A stretch of 64,000 nucleotides of DNA from Polyangiaceae bacterium (GTDB taxonomy: Bacteria; Myxococcota_A; Polyangia; Polyangiales; Polyangiaceae), in assembly GCA_013361525.1 (NCBI GenBank), contig JABFXY010000024.1, forward strand, positions 62,001-126,000. The letters run 5' to 3'. Positions 17,591 to 26,152 of the stretch are shown here, in pieces. Each line of letters starts with the position of its first letter. Positions within the stretch are counted from its first letter, which is position 1. The translations under genes and the position numbers were made by a program. The notes under the pieces are model-generated. The model had not been told where the DNA came from. It did no database searches and worked only from the letters and a program-made list of their open reading frames with translations.

Positions 17591-18601
17591 ATGGCGACGA
17601 TGAAGGCAGTCCAGGTCTCGAAGGCCAACGCTCCATTCGAGCTGGTCGAGCGTGAAATACCGGCCCCCGGCGACGGGCAGGTTCGGATCAAGGTCGAAGC
17701 GTGCGGCATGTGCCACAGCGACATGATCGTTCGAGCGGTCGCGTTTCCGGGCCTCGTGCTTCCGCGCATCCCGGGGCACGAAGTCGCCGGGCGCATCGAC
17801 GCCGTCGGCGCGCGCGTCACGCAATGGAAGACGGGCGACCGCGTCGGTGTCGGCTGGCACGGCGGCCATTGCTTCGTATGCAATGCGTGCCGCAAAGGCG
17901 ACTTCCTCAATTGCGCAAAAGCAAAGATCACCGGTGTCACGCACGACGGCGGTTATGCCGAATACGTCGTCGTCCCCGCCGAAGCGGTCGCCCGCGTGCC
18001 GGAAGACCTCGATGCAGCCGAGGTCGGCCCGCTGCTATGCGCCGGCATCACGACGTACAATGCGCTCCGCCATAGCGGCGCGCGGCCCGGCGATACGGTC
18101 GCGGTCCAGGGCATCGGCGGCCTCGGTCACCTCGGCGTTCAATACGCGGCCAAAATGGGCTTTCGCACGGTGGCTCTATCGAGCGGCTCCGACAAGGAGA
18201 AGCTCGCGCGTGAGCTCGGCGCACACGAATACATCGATACCAACAAGGTCGCTGCCGCGGAGGGGCTGCAGAAGCTGGGCGGCGCCGACATCGTCCTCGC
18301 GACCGCGCCTCACGGCACCGCGATCGTGAGCACCATCGGAGGGCTGAAACCGCGCGGGAAGATCCTCCTCGTGGCCGCCGCGATGGAGCCGCTGCCTGTC
18401 TCGGCGTTTTCGATGTTGAGCGGGCGCACCATCGCCGGGTGGCCGAGCGGAACGTCCATCGACTCGGAGGAGACGGTCGCGTTCAGTAAGCTCATGGGCA
18501 TCAAGCCGCGGATCGAGAAGTTTCCCTTCGCGAAGGCGGAAGAGGCATTCACGAAGATGATGACCAACAAGGTCCGCTTCCGGGCCGTTCTGGTGCCGTA
18601 A
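17591..18601 (+). CDS. Zinc-dependent alcohol dehydrogenase
   Basis: The 336-residue MDR-family enzyme oxidises primary alcohols with NAD(P). Catalytic zinc site: Cys38 in ACGMCHSD and GHE (62-64). All four structural-zinc Cys are present (94, 97, 100, 108). The Rossmann motif is GIGGLGHLG. It is closest in pattern to the AdhP/AdhA propanol-preferring group (FRAVLVP C terminus). GGGAGG 4-9 bases before ATG 17591 decides the start over an earlier in-frame ATG at 17579. It is divergent from the ferritin/CDGSH gene with 168 bp between, so the two may share control. Confidence 0.92.
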   Translation: MATMKAVQVSKANAPFELVEREIPAPGDGQVRIKVEACGMCHSDMIVRAVAFPGLVLPRIPGHEVAGRIDAVGARVTQWKTGDRVGVGWHGGHCFVCNACRKGDFLNCAKAKITGVTHDGGYAEYVVVPAEAVARVPEDLDAAEVGPLLCAGITTYNALRHSGARPGDTVAVQGIGGLGHLGVQYAAKMGFRTVALSSGSDKEKLARELGAHEYIDTNKVAAAEGLQKLGGADIVLATAPHGTAIVSTIGGLKPRGKILLVAAAMEPLPVSAFSMLSGRTIAGWPSGTSIDSEETVAFSKLMGIKPRIEKFPFAKAEEAFTKMMTNKVRFRAVLVP

Positions 18602-18628
18602 TCGCTGCGGGCGCGCCGGCCGTGGGCT

Positions 18629-19015
18629 TTACGGCTTCGGGGCTTCCGCCGGCGCGCCTCCGCCTCGAACGATCGCGTAGAGGAACGCGTCGTCGCACGC
18701 GTAGCCCTTGCTATCGACCGCATCGATGCAGAGGTCACGCACGCGATAGCGGCCGGCCTCACCGCTCGGCGTCTCGACGACGGCCACGCAGTCGTTCTCG
18801 ATGTACGGGATCCGATAAAGAGAGTGCTGCCCGGACACAGGCTGCGCCCGTAGCTCCGACTTCGGAATGCCGGGACACTCGAGAAAGACGCGAGCGTCGG
18901 TGCGCGGTGCGCGCACCGGACCCGGGCCGTCGTCGACGACGATCACACGCAAGCGCCCGGCGGGGTCGCAGCCGACGAGCAAGAACATCGCGAGACAAGC
19001 CAGAGCCGAGCGCAT
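18629..19015 (-). CDS. Small lipoprotein, unknown function
   Basis: The 128-residue protein has a clear lipoprotein signal (MRSALACLAMFLLVGC, Cys16). The mature part has four further Cys (FLECPG, ENDCVAV, DLCIDAV, YACDDAF) likely paired in disulphides. No known domain was recognised. The gene is single, between the convergent alcohol dehydrogenase and the divergent desaturase, with about 110 bp upstream for its promoter. Confidence 0.7.
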   Translation of the reverse strand: MRSALACLAMFLLVGCDPAGRLRVIVVDDGPGPVRAPRTDARVFLECPGIPKSELRAQPVSGQHSLYRIPYIENDCVAVVETPSGEAGRYRVRDLCIDAVDSKGYACDDAFLYAIVRGGGAPAEAPKP

Positions 19016-19124
19016 GCCCGCTCTGATATCACGAATCGTGGGGCGGACTTCTTAATCAGCCTCAATTCAAAAGCGCCCTCACGAAGCTTGGCGATGCCGA
19101 TCGCGCGGCCCATATACCCGGCCC

Positions 19125-20096
19125 ATGCATCCGGCAGGATGGCACCGTGCGCGTCATCGCGAGCTTCTGCGACGTGCGCCGGACATAAGGCAATTGCAAG
19201 GCAACAACCATTGGACGGCCCTGTTCATCGTGGCCATCGTCCTTCTTCAGCTCAGCGCCGCCGTCGCTGCGCGCCATTGGCCTTGGTACCTATTGCTCCT
19301 CTGCGCCTATTTCGTGGGCGCGACGCTCACGCACGCGCTCGGGGTGCTCATTCACGAGTGTGCCCACGATTTGGTATTTCGCTCCAAATCCTACAATCGA
19401 GTCTTCGCCATCATCGCGAACATCCCGCTGATGATCCCGGGGGCGATTGATTTCCGCGAGAAACATCTACTTCATCACAAGCACTTGGGAGAGGGCGCTC
19501 ACCGCGACTTCCAAACCCCGACGCCGGAGGCGATTCAGTTCGTCGGCCGCTCGCGCCTGCGCAAGTTCTTTTGGCTCTCGCTCGGCTCCGTCGTCTTTCC
19601 AAAGCGGCCGATCGAAGGCCTCAAATCGCGAAACGACCGATGGCTGCCGGCGAACGTCGTCGTGCAAGTCGTGGCGATGGTCGCGTTCACCCTCGCCTTC
19701 GGCCCTTGGGCTCTCGCGTTCCTCGCCGCGTCGTCTCTCTTCGCATTCGGCCCCCATCCGCTCGGGATGCGAGGCTACGGGCGGCATTTGCCCCTTCGCG
19801 ACGGACAGCCGACGGCGTCGTATTACGGTCTCGGTAACTTCGTATCGTTCAACGTGGGTTATCACGTCGAGCACCACGATTTCCCCGCCATACCGTGGAA
19901 TCGCCTGCCCGAGGTGCGCAGGCACGGCGGTCCGGAATACGACGATCTCGCCCACCACCGTTCCTGGACCAGGCTCCTCGTCGAGTTTTTGAGTGGAGAT
20001 CGCTTCGGGGTCGACAGCTACGTGAGCGCCACACCGGATCGACCGAAAGACACGGCGCCCCCGACGAACGCCGCACCTTGCCCGCCGAGAGCCTAA
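19125..20096 (+). CDS. Sphingolipid delta-4-desaturase-like fatty acid desaturase
   Basis: The 323-residue integral membrane di-iron enzyme has three His boxes: HECAH (77-81), HLLHH (114-118, within EKHLLHHKHLGE) and HVEHH (247-251). The GYHVEHHDFPAIPW context and the N-terminal HRARHRELLRRAPDIRQLQG segment are those of DEGS-type dihydroceramide delta-4-desaturases, rather than generic acyl-lipid desaturases. Four to five hydrophobic segments span the membrane. It would introduce the 4,5 trans double bond into a long-chain base, consistent with sphingolipid production in myxobacteria; the exact substrate is inference. It is followed 42 bp later by the M1 peptidase. Confidence 0.85.
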   Translation: MHPAGWHRARHRELLRRAPDIRQLQGNNHWTALFIVAIVLLQLSAAVAARHWPWYLLLLCAYFVGATLTHALGVLIHECAHDLVFRSKSYNRVFAIIANIPLMIPGAIDFREKHLLHHKHLGEGAHRDFQTPTPEAIQFVGRSRLRKFFWLSLGSVVFPKRPIEGLKSRNDRWLPANVVVQVVAMVAFTLAFGPWALAFLAASSLFAFGPHPLGMRGYGRHLPLRDGQPTASYYGLGNFVSFNVGYHVEHHDFPAIPWNRLPEVRRHGGPEYDDLAHHRSWTRLLVEFLSGDRFGVDSYVSATPDRPKDTAPPTNAAPCPPRA

Positions 20097-20138
20097 ACAA
20101 TCAACGCAACCGATTTGGCGCTGTAAGATGCGCCGCCC

Positions 20139-21896
20139 ATGGCACTACTCGACCCGCACTCCTACGCCGACGATACACACCCGAAGGTCACCAAGCTCGT
20201 GTGGGACGCGGAGGTCGACTTCTCCACGAGGACGCTCCGCGGTGCCGCGACGTTGGAGCTCGAGTCTCCGTCGACGGCGGAGATTCTCGACCTCGATTCA
20301 CGTGATCTAGCGATCGCATCGGTGCGCGACGACCAAGGCCGCGACGTACGGTTCGAGCTTGCTCCTGCCGATTCGGTTCTCGGTGCACGCATTCGGCTGA
20401 CCCTCGCCGCCGGGACGAAGTCGGTGACCCTGCGTTACGAGACGGGCGTGGGCGCGAGCGCGCTGCAATGGCTCGAGCCTGCGCAGACGGCGGGCGGCAA
20501 ACAGCCGTATCTGTTTTCGCAGTGCCAGCCGATTCATGCCCGTTCGATCGTGCCTCTGCAGGACACGCCGAGCCGACGCATCACGTTCACGGCAGCCCTG
20601 AAGGTGCCCGTCGCGCTGCGCGGTCTCATGGCCGCAGGGTTCGTCGGGCGTGAGGAAGCGGGCGCCGCCGCGGTCGAGCGTTGGGAGATGCCTCAACCGA
20701 TTGCCCCTTATCTGTTCGCATTTGCCGTCGGGGATCTCGCCTCTCGCGACATCGGAGAGCGATCGCGCGTGTGGGCGGAGCCGTCGGTGGTCGACTCGGC
20801 CGCATGGGAGTTCGCGGAGGTCGACGGGCTCCTCCGCGCAGGGGAAGCGCTCTTTGGGCAGTACGCGTGGGACCGCTTCGACATCCTCTTGATGCCGCCT
20901 TCGTTTCCCTACGGTGGGATGGAGAACCCGCGCCTCACCTTCGTCACGCCGACGCTGCTCGCGGGCGACCGATCGCAGGTCCGCGTCATCGCGCACGAGC
21001 TCGCACACGCCTGGACGGGAAACCTCGTCACGAACGCGAACGCCGAGCACTTCTGGCTGAACGAAGGTTGGACCCGATGGGCGGAGATTCGCATCACCGA
21101 GCGCACGGAAGGCGAGGACGCGGGTGCCCTGCTCGCAGCGCTATGCCGCGCGGATCTGGAGGAGGAGGTCGCGCGCTTCGTCCGTGAGGGCCACGGCGAA
21201 TGGACGAAGCTTCGTACCCATCTGTCGGGCGTCGATCCCGACGTCGCGTTCAGCGTCGTCCCGTACGACAAGGGTGAGCTGTTCCTCCGTGCGATCGAGC
21301 AGGCCGTCGGCCGGGCGCGGTTCGACGAGTTCGCGAAGAAGTACCTCGACCACTTCCGGTTCGGCGCCGTCACGACCGAGTCTTTCGTCGAGTTCACGGA
21401 GCGCGAGCTCCCCGGCGTGCTCGACACCGTTCACGCTTCGACCTGGCTCCATGAAGAGGGCATTCCCGACAATGCCCCGCGAGCCAAATCGGCTCAGCTC
21501 GATGCCGTCCTCGCGATGGGCGATGTATTGCCCGACGCGACGACGAAGCTCGGCCCGACCGAGTGGAATCTCTGGCTCGAGCGTCTGCCACGACCGAGCC
21601 CCGCGTCGTTCTGCGAAGAGATCGATCAACGATTCCACTTCAGCGAAAACGGCAACATGGAAGTCAAAGTCGCTTTTTTGCGGCTCGCGATCGTGTCCGG
21701 CTATGACGCAATCCTCCCCGAGGTCGAGCGCGTGCTCGGTACGACCGGTCGAATGAAGTATCTGCGACCGCTCTACGATGCATTGCTCGGTAGACCGGAT
21801 CAGGTCGCGCGGGCGCGGGCGATCTTCGAACGATACGCCGCGAGCTATCATCCCATTGCGCGCTCCGTGGTGAGCGGGCGGATCGCACGCGCTTGA
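20139..21896 (+). CDS. M1 family metallopeptidase, LTA4 hydrolase-like
   Basis: The 585-residue gluzincin is arranged like leukotriene A4 hydrolase/aminopeptidase B. It has an N-terminal beta-sandwich saddle, and a catalytic domain with PPSFPYGGMENPRLTFVTPTLL, zinc motif HELAH (286-290) and Glu309 in NEGW. The proton-donor Tyr is in VPYDKG. A C-terminal helical armadillo domain ends the protein. It lacks a signal peptide and should act in the cytoplasm, trimming peptides from the N terminus. WTRWAE replaces the usual FTVYLE after the third ligand. It is close behind the desaturase gene but probably functionally independent. Confidence 0.92.
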   Translation: MALLDPHSYADDTHPKVTKLVWDAEVDFSTRTLRGAATLELESPSTAEILDLDSRDLAIASVRDDQGRDVRFELAPADSVLGARIRLTLAAGTKSVTLRYETGVGASALQWLEPAQTAGGKQPYLFSQCQPIHARSIVPLQDTPSRRITFTAALKVPVALRGLMAAGFVGREEAGAAAVERWEMPQPIAPYLFAFAVGDLASRDIGERSRVWAEPSVVDSAAWEFAEVDGLLRAGEALFGQYAWDRFDILLMPPSFPYGGMENPRLTFVTPTLLAGDRSQVRVIAHELAHAWTGNLVTNANAEHFWLNEGWTRWAEIRITERTEGEDAGALLAALCRADLEEEVARFVREGHGEWTKLRTHLSGVDPDVAFSVVPYDKGELFLRAIEQAVGRARFDEFAKKYLDHFRFGAVTTESFVEFTERELPGVLDTVHASTWLHEEGIPDNAPRAKSAQLDAVLAMGDVLPDATTKLGPTEWNLWLERLPRPSPASFCEEIDQRFHFSENGNMEVKVAFLRLAIVSGYDAILPEVERVLGTTGRMKYLRPLYDALLGRPDQVARARAIFERYAASYHPIARSVVSGRIARA

Positions 21897-21921
21897 AGCG
21901 AGCAGCGGCGCCGCGATGCGA

Positions 21922-22839
21922 TCACGCGTCGCGGTGCTGCCGCAAGAACTCGCGTACGGCGCTCGGCGCAGGGAGGCCGACGGCGCGGAACGCCGACGTC
22001 ATCGCCTCGGGACGGGCATACCCCACGGCGCGCGCGACGCTCGCGACGGTCGCGGGCTCCGTGCCGAGCATCAAGATCGCCATGCTCAATCGAAGCCGCT
22101 GAATCGTGTTCCGAAAGCCGTCGCCGACGAGATGGAAAGTCTCGAGCAGCTCGTCGAAGTTGCGATCGAACTGACGGGGCGAGCGCGTCGCGCGCTCGGC
22201 AAGCTCGGACAGCGCAGGGCTCATCGTGAGGTCGCGAAAAATGGGCGTGAACGCGTTCCACGTCCGCGCGAGGTGCGGCGGCTCGTCCTCGACGATCGAA
22301 GCGAGCACGTCGGCAGAGAGCCAGCCGATCTCGTGGAGCCGCTCGAGCAACGCGCGGCGCCGGCGATCGAGCGTGGGGCCGCAGCCTTGAAGCCGCGCTT
22401 CCAGCTCGAACGCGTCACACCGCGCGAGCACGTCGTCCGGCACGTCGAGGCGCGCCCACTCGGCGACCGGCCCGGACGCACGTGTCGCGCGCGTGGGTAG
22501 AACATGGAGCGCGAACACGCGGAGCGGCTCGCCCGACGTGCGTACTTGCACCGGCCGCTCGTCGCCGACGCCCTCGAACACACCTGCTGAAGCGCGGAAC
22601 GCACACGGCGCATCGAGCACGCCGCTCGACTCGCCGAAGAATTCGAACCGACCGTCGAGAAGCAAGTAGTAGCGCTCGCCCGACTGGTCGTGCAGCGAGT
22701 GAGGCCACGGCGGCAGAATGCGTGTATCCCAAACCACGCCGCGCCGGCAGAAGGTCACCATCCAGAGCTGCCGCTCGAGCCCGACGTGGAGGCAATACTC
22801 ACCGCCGTCGAACGAGATGCGACCGGTTGCGTCGAGCAT
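21922..22839 (-). CDS. AraC-family transcriptional regulator
   Basis: The 305-residue protein has an N-terminal cupin-like part (residues about 1-120: GEYCLHVGLERQLWMVTF, YYLLLDGRFEFFGESSG) and a C-terminal AraC double helix-turn-helix. The second repeat (SMAILMLGTEPATVASVARAVGYARPEAMTSAFRAVGLPAPSAVREF) is clear; the first is weaker (SELAERATRSPRQFDRNFDEL). ATG 22839 was selected because sequence further upstream in the frame has no domain character. It is divergent from the FG-GAP lipoprotein gene, a natural candidate target. Confidence 0.8.
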   Translation of the reverse strand: MLDATGRISFDGGEYCLHVGLERQLWMVTFCRRGVVWDTRILPPWPHSLHDQSGERYYLLLDGRFEFFGESSGVLDAPCAFRASAGVFEGVGDERPVQVRTSGEPLRVFALHVLPTRATRASGPVAEWARLDVPDDVLARCDAFELEARLQGCGPTLDRRRRALLERLHEIGWLSADVLASIVEDEPPHLARTWNAFTPIFRDLTMSPALSELAERATRSPRQFDRNFDELLETFHLVGDGFRNTIQRLRLSMAILMLGTEPATVASVARAVGYARPEAMTSAFRAVGLPAPSAVREFLRQHRDA

Positions 22840-22879
22840 GGCTTCGCTTCGTATAGCGCCATTGCCATCGGCCTTCTCG

Positions 22880-22930
22880 TGACGTCTGTGAAATTCTGAC
22901 GTGGCCTTCGAAAACCTGTCAGGCCTGTCA
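22880..22930. promoter_or_regulatory. Paired short direct repeats in divergent promoter
   Basis: The 299-bp region 22840-23138 between the AraC gene and the FG-GAP lipoprotein gene holds no gene. It contains two pairs of direct repeats: TGACGT at 22880 and 22897, and CCTGTCA at 22915 and 22924. Direct repeats near a divergent AraC gene are typical of AraC-type operators, but binding is inferred only. Confidence 0.35.
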
Positions 22931-23138
22931 CAAAGAATGGGCCTCTGCCGGGCGCCTCGGCTCGAAATTTCCTCGATCCACCGGTGATCGAAGTGCTCGC
23001 GCGCGTCCGAATCTCGCGGATGCCAAAGTCGGACACGGTGAGTATTCAGGGGCCGTCCACGCCGGAAGCGGCTCGCGCATTGCGCAATAGGCGCACGCGC
23101 CCCGCCCGGAGCGTCTGCCACCCCGAGGAGAATTCATC

Positions 23139-24719
23139 ATGTTCGCAACCACGAGCCAGGTCGCGCGGGCGACCCTCGCGTGTGCCGTTTTCGTGTCCGG
23201 CTGCGCCCTCGAAACCGCGGAAGAGAGCGACGAGAGCGGCGCGTCCGAGGCCGATGAGGTCACCGCGTCGGAGAGCCAGGCCCTCTTTCACAAGACCACG
23301 CAATATCGGCTCGTCCGCGGCGCGGAGTACAAGGGGCACTCGACGCACCCGACCGGCGCTGCGCGATGGTACATGCCGACCGTCGTCAAGGATCAGAACG
23401 GCGACGGGAAGAACGAGTTGATGCTCGGTCAACCGTACGGCGTCGGCGCGAACCCCAATCGCCAGGGTGCGGTCCGGATCCTGAGTGGTGCAGACCTCAG
23501 TGAGCTTCAGGTCATCAGCCCCGATGACGTGGATAGCGAATACGACGGCACGTTCGGCTATAGCGCACATTCGCTCGGAGACCTCAATCACGACGGAAAG
23601 ACGGATTTTGCGATTGGCTCGTCGACGCTTCGCGTGCGCAATCCCGACGGCACGCTCGGCCCCAACGACGTCACCGGCGCGACCTGGCTGCTCAAGAGCA
23701 ACAATGGCGGCGGCTACGACGTGAGCCGGATCCTCGGCGACGACCCCAGCGGATTTTTCGGTTATTGGATGACGACGGTGACGCTCGCGCTCCCGTCCTT
23801 CCTTCGCCATGGCGCGCCTGGAGCACCGTGGCGCGCGGCGACCAACGCCATGCCCGTCCTCGGGCTCGTGTCGAGCCAAGCGAAATTCCGCGCGGGTCGC
23901 GCGTGGGGGATCGAGCCACGCACCGAGACGGTGGCGTACAAGGCATCCGACGACGCCGCAAACAACGACACGATCTCCGAACGTCGCGGCTACTTCATCG
24001 CGCCGGCGGGCGACATCAATCGCAACGGCTTCACCGACTTCGTGATGACCGCCAACGGCCAATGGATCGCGAGCGACCCGGATCCGCGTCGATACGCGGG
24101 TCGCGTGTACTTCCACGACGGGCTCACCGGCGACCTCATCCGCGCCGTCGAGGGCGCCCACGATCTGCAGTTCTTGGGCTACCGAAGCGGCGCCGCGGCC
24201 ATCGACGACGTGGACGACGACGGCGTCGACGACTTCTTGGTCGGCTCGGGTCGCGACGGCGTGGTCTCGGGCCTCGCAGGCGCCGGCGTCGCCTACGTCG
24301 TCAGCGGTCGCGCGATCCGCGAGAGCACGGACAAGGTGCTGCGCATCAGCGAGCATCCCGAGATCGTGCTGCGCACGCATCCCGGGCCGCGCGCGGGCGC
24401 ATCGTTCGGCGATTCGATCGTGAACCTGTTCGACATGGATGGCGACGGCGTCGACGAATACGCGATCGGTGCCTTGGCCTACGGCACGGCGACGGCAGCG
24501 AACACCGGCGGCATCTTCATCTACAGCGGTGCAACCGGCCAATTGGTGCAGACGGTGGAGGGCGAGACTGCGGGCGTTTATCTCGGCCAGCAGCTCCTGT
24601 CCGACCCGGTCAACGGCGTCCTCTATGCGGTCGACCCCTACTTCCCCGATACGAATGGCAAGAGCATCGGCCGCGTCACCATCCTGCGCGCCGAGCCTTT
24701 CGATCCCGCCAATCCCTGA
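23139..24719 (+). CDS. FG-GAP repeat lipoprotein
   Basis: The 526-residue protein has a lipobox FVSGC (Cys21) and an acidic linker. Integrin-alpha-like FG-GAP/calcium-binding repeats follow: DQNGDGKNELMLGQP, DLNHDGKTDFAIGS, DINRNGFTDFVMTA, DVDDDGVDDFLVGS and DMDGDGVDEYAIGA. These predict a surface-exposed beta-propeller for protein or polysaccharide contact. Between repeats two and three, residues about 205-265 break the pattern and look basic and irregular. GAGGAG 8 nt upstream sets the ATG. The AraC regulator upstream is divergent. Confidence 0.85.
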   Translation: MFATTSQVARATLACAVFVSGCALETAEESDESGASEADEVTASESQALFHKTTQYRLVRGAEYKGHSTHPTGAARWYMPTVVKDQNGDGKNELMLGQPYGVGANPNRQGAVRILSGADLSELQVISPDDVDSEYDGTFGYSAHSLGDLNHDGKTDFAIGSSTLRVRNPDGTLGPNDVTGATWLLKSNNGGGYDVSRILGDDPSGFFGYWMTTVTLALPSFLRHGAPGAPWRAATNAMPVLGLVSSQAKFRAGRAWGIEPRTETVAYKASDDAANNDTISERRGYFIAPAGDINRNGFTDFVMTANGQWIASDPDPRRYAGRVYFHDGLTGDLIRAVEGAHDLQFLGYRSGAAAIDDVDDDGVDDFLVGSGRDGVVSGLAGAGVAYVVSGRAIRESTDKVLRISEHPEIVLRTHPGPRAGASFGDSIVNLFDMDGDGVDEYAIGALAYGTATAANTGGIFIYSGATGQLVQTVEGETAGVYLGQQLLSDPVNGVLYAVDPYFPDTNGKSIGRVTILRAEPFDPANP

Positions 24720-24761
24720 GCCATCTTCGCGGCACGCGCGCACCGGGTTTACAGTGCACGC

Positions 24762-25706
24762 GTGCCGACGGACCTCGAGGCGGCGATCGCCGAGCTTCGC
24801 CCAGCGCTCCTGCGCCATTATTATCGAATGGTGGGCTCGTACGCCGAAGCCGAGGACGTACTCCAAGACGCGCTGGAACGAGCATGGGCGGCGCGCGCGA
24901 CCTACCGAGGTGAAGCGCCGCTCCAACGCTGGCTCTTCACGATCGCGACGAATACCTGTTTGAATGCGCTGGGCCGACGCAAGCGGCAGCTCTTCTTGCC
25001 ACAGCTCGAGCGCGAGCCGGAGGGGCCGGACTTCACGATTGGTCCGCGCGAGCCGGAACGATTCGTTTCGCCGGCTCCCGATGCACGGCTCTTTCCCGAT
25101 CCGGCGGAGCAATCGGAGTCACGCGAGGCGGTGGCCCTCGCATTCGTTGCTCTCTTGCAGCGCGTTCCGCCGAAGCAACGCGCAGCGCTGCTGATGAAGG
25201 ACGTGCTCGGCTGGTCGGCCGAAGAAATCGCGGAGGCGTTGGAGCTCACCGTTTCGTCGGTGAACAGCGCCCTTCACCGGAGCCGCACCGCCGTCGCGAG
25301 CAATGCTTCGCATGACGAGCCGCCGCCTGCGGTGCTCCGCAGCTTCGTCCGCGCATGGGAAGAGCGCGACATCGACGGGCTCGTCGCGCTCCTGCGAAAC
25401 GACATCGCGCTCGCGATGCCGCCTTACTCGATGTGGTTTCGAGGCATCGAGGGCGTGCTCGCCTTCCTCCAATCCTCGACCTTCTCGAGCTTTTGGTCCG
25501 CCGGTGTCCGGTTGGTCGAGACGCGGGCGAATGCTCTACCCGCCTTCGCGTTCTATCGCAGCACCGAGGACGGAACGTTCGCTCCGCATTCCGTCATGGT
25601 CGTCCGCTTCGTCGCCGGCCGAGCTGCGGAGATGACCGTCTTCCTCGGCGCGGCACAATTTTCATTTTTCGACCTGCCGCCGACGCTCGACCGCACAGTT
25701 TCGTAG
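24762..25706 (+). CDS. ECF sigma factor with SnoaL-like C-terminal domain
   Basis: The 314-residue protein has sigma-70 region 2 (HYYRMVGSYAEAEDVLQDALERAWAARATYRG...QRWLFTIATNTCLN; residues 19-72) and region 4 (VPPKQRAALLMKDVLGWSAEEIAEALELTVSSVNSALHRSRT; about 143-185). A C-terminal NTF2/SnoaL-like domain of about 115 residues follows. This class (SigJ/SigG-like ECFs with fused regulatory tails) usually lacks a classical anti-sigma factor and is controlled by the tail. GTG start. It is followed by a free-standing NTF2-like protein 35 bp downstream, which may modulate or serve the same stimulus. Confidence 0.9.
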   Translation: MPTDLEAAIAELRPALLRHYYRMVGSYAEAEDVLQDALERAWAARATYRGEAPLQRWLFTIATNTCLNALGRRKRQLFLPQLEREPEGPDFTIGPREPERFVSPAPDARLFPDPAEQSESREAVALAFVALLQRVPPKQRAALLMKDVLGWSAEEIAEALELTVSSVNSALHRSRTAVASNASHDEPPPAVLRSFVRAWEERDIDGLVALLRNDIALAMPPYSMWFRGIEGVLAFLQSSTFSSFWSAGVRLVETRANALPAFAFYRSTEDGTFAPHSVMVVRFVAGRAAEMTVFLGAAQFSFFDLPPTLDRTVS

Positions 25707-25741
25707 TCGCCAATTGTCATGAGGGGTGGAGGAACACTTCC

Positions 25742-26122
25742 ATGACAGATGATCCGAAAACCGTCGCGCTTTCTTACATCGAGGCCTGCGGGCGAAGGGA
25801 CTTCGACGCGGTCGTTCCGCTGCTCTCGCCCGACATCAGGTTCGTCGGCCCCGGCAACACCCTCGCCGGTGCCGCGCCCTACGTCGCAGTGCTGCGGCAG
25901 ATCGGCTCGGTGTGGATGCGCAGTGACGTCAAAAAGGTCTTCGCCGACGGCCCCGACGTTTGTGTAATTTACGACTTCGTCACCGACACGCCGGCAGGCG
26001 CCGTCCCGATCATGGAGTGGCTGCGTGTCGAGCGCGGTCGCATTACCTCGGTGACGCTGTTGTTCGACCGCGTCGCGTTCAAGCCGGCGAGCGACGAAAT
26101 CGCGCGCCGCGCGGCGCGCTGA
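25742..26122 (+). CDS. NTF2-like (SnoaL) family protein
   Basis: The 126-residue protein is one cone-shaped NTF2-like domain: VALSYIEACGRRDFDAVVPLLSPDIRFVGPGNTLAGAAPYVAVLRQI, then VCVIYDFVTDTPAGAVPIMEWLRVERGRITSVTLLFD. Members are small isomerases, hydrolases or ligand-binding proteins; no specific activity can be read. GGAGG 11 nt before ATG 25742. It probably forms an operon with the SnoaL-tailed ECF gene upstream, whose C-terminal domain has the same fold. Confidence 0.8.
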   Translation: MTDDPKTVALSYIEACGRRDFDAVVPLLSPDIRFVGPGNTLAGAAPYVAVLRQIGSVWMRSDVKKVFADGPDVCVIYDFVTDTPAGAVPIMEWLRVERGRITSVTLLFDRVAFKPASDEIARRAAR

Positions 26123-26127
26123 TGTGA

Positions 26128-26152
26128 AAATGGGGCGGCTCAAGGGCCGCCC
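26128..26152 (-). terminator. Rho-independent terminator between convergent genes
   Basis: A 7-bp stem (GGGCGGC at 26133-26139, GCCGCCC at 26146-26152) is followed on the minus strand by CATTTTC. It overlaps the stop codon of the TetR gene and also ends the incoming plus-strand transcript region. Confidence 0.55.
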
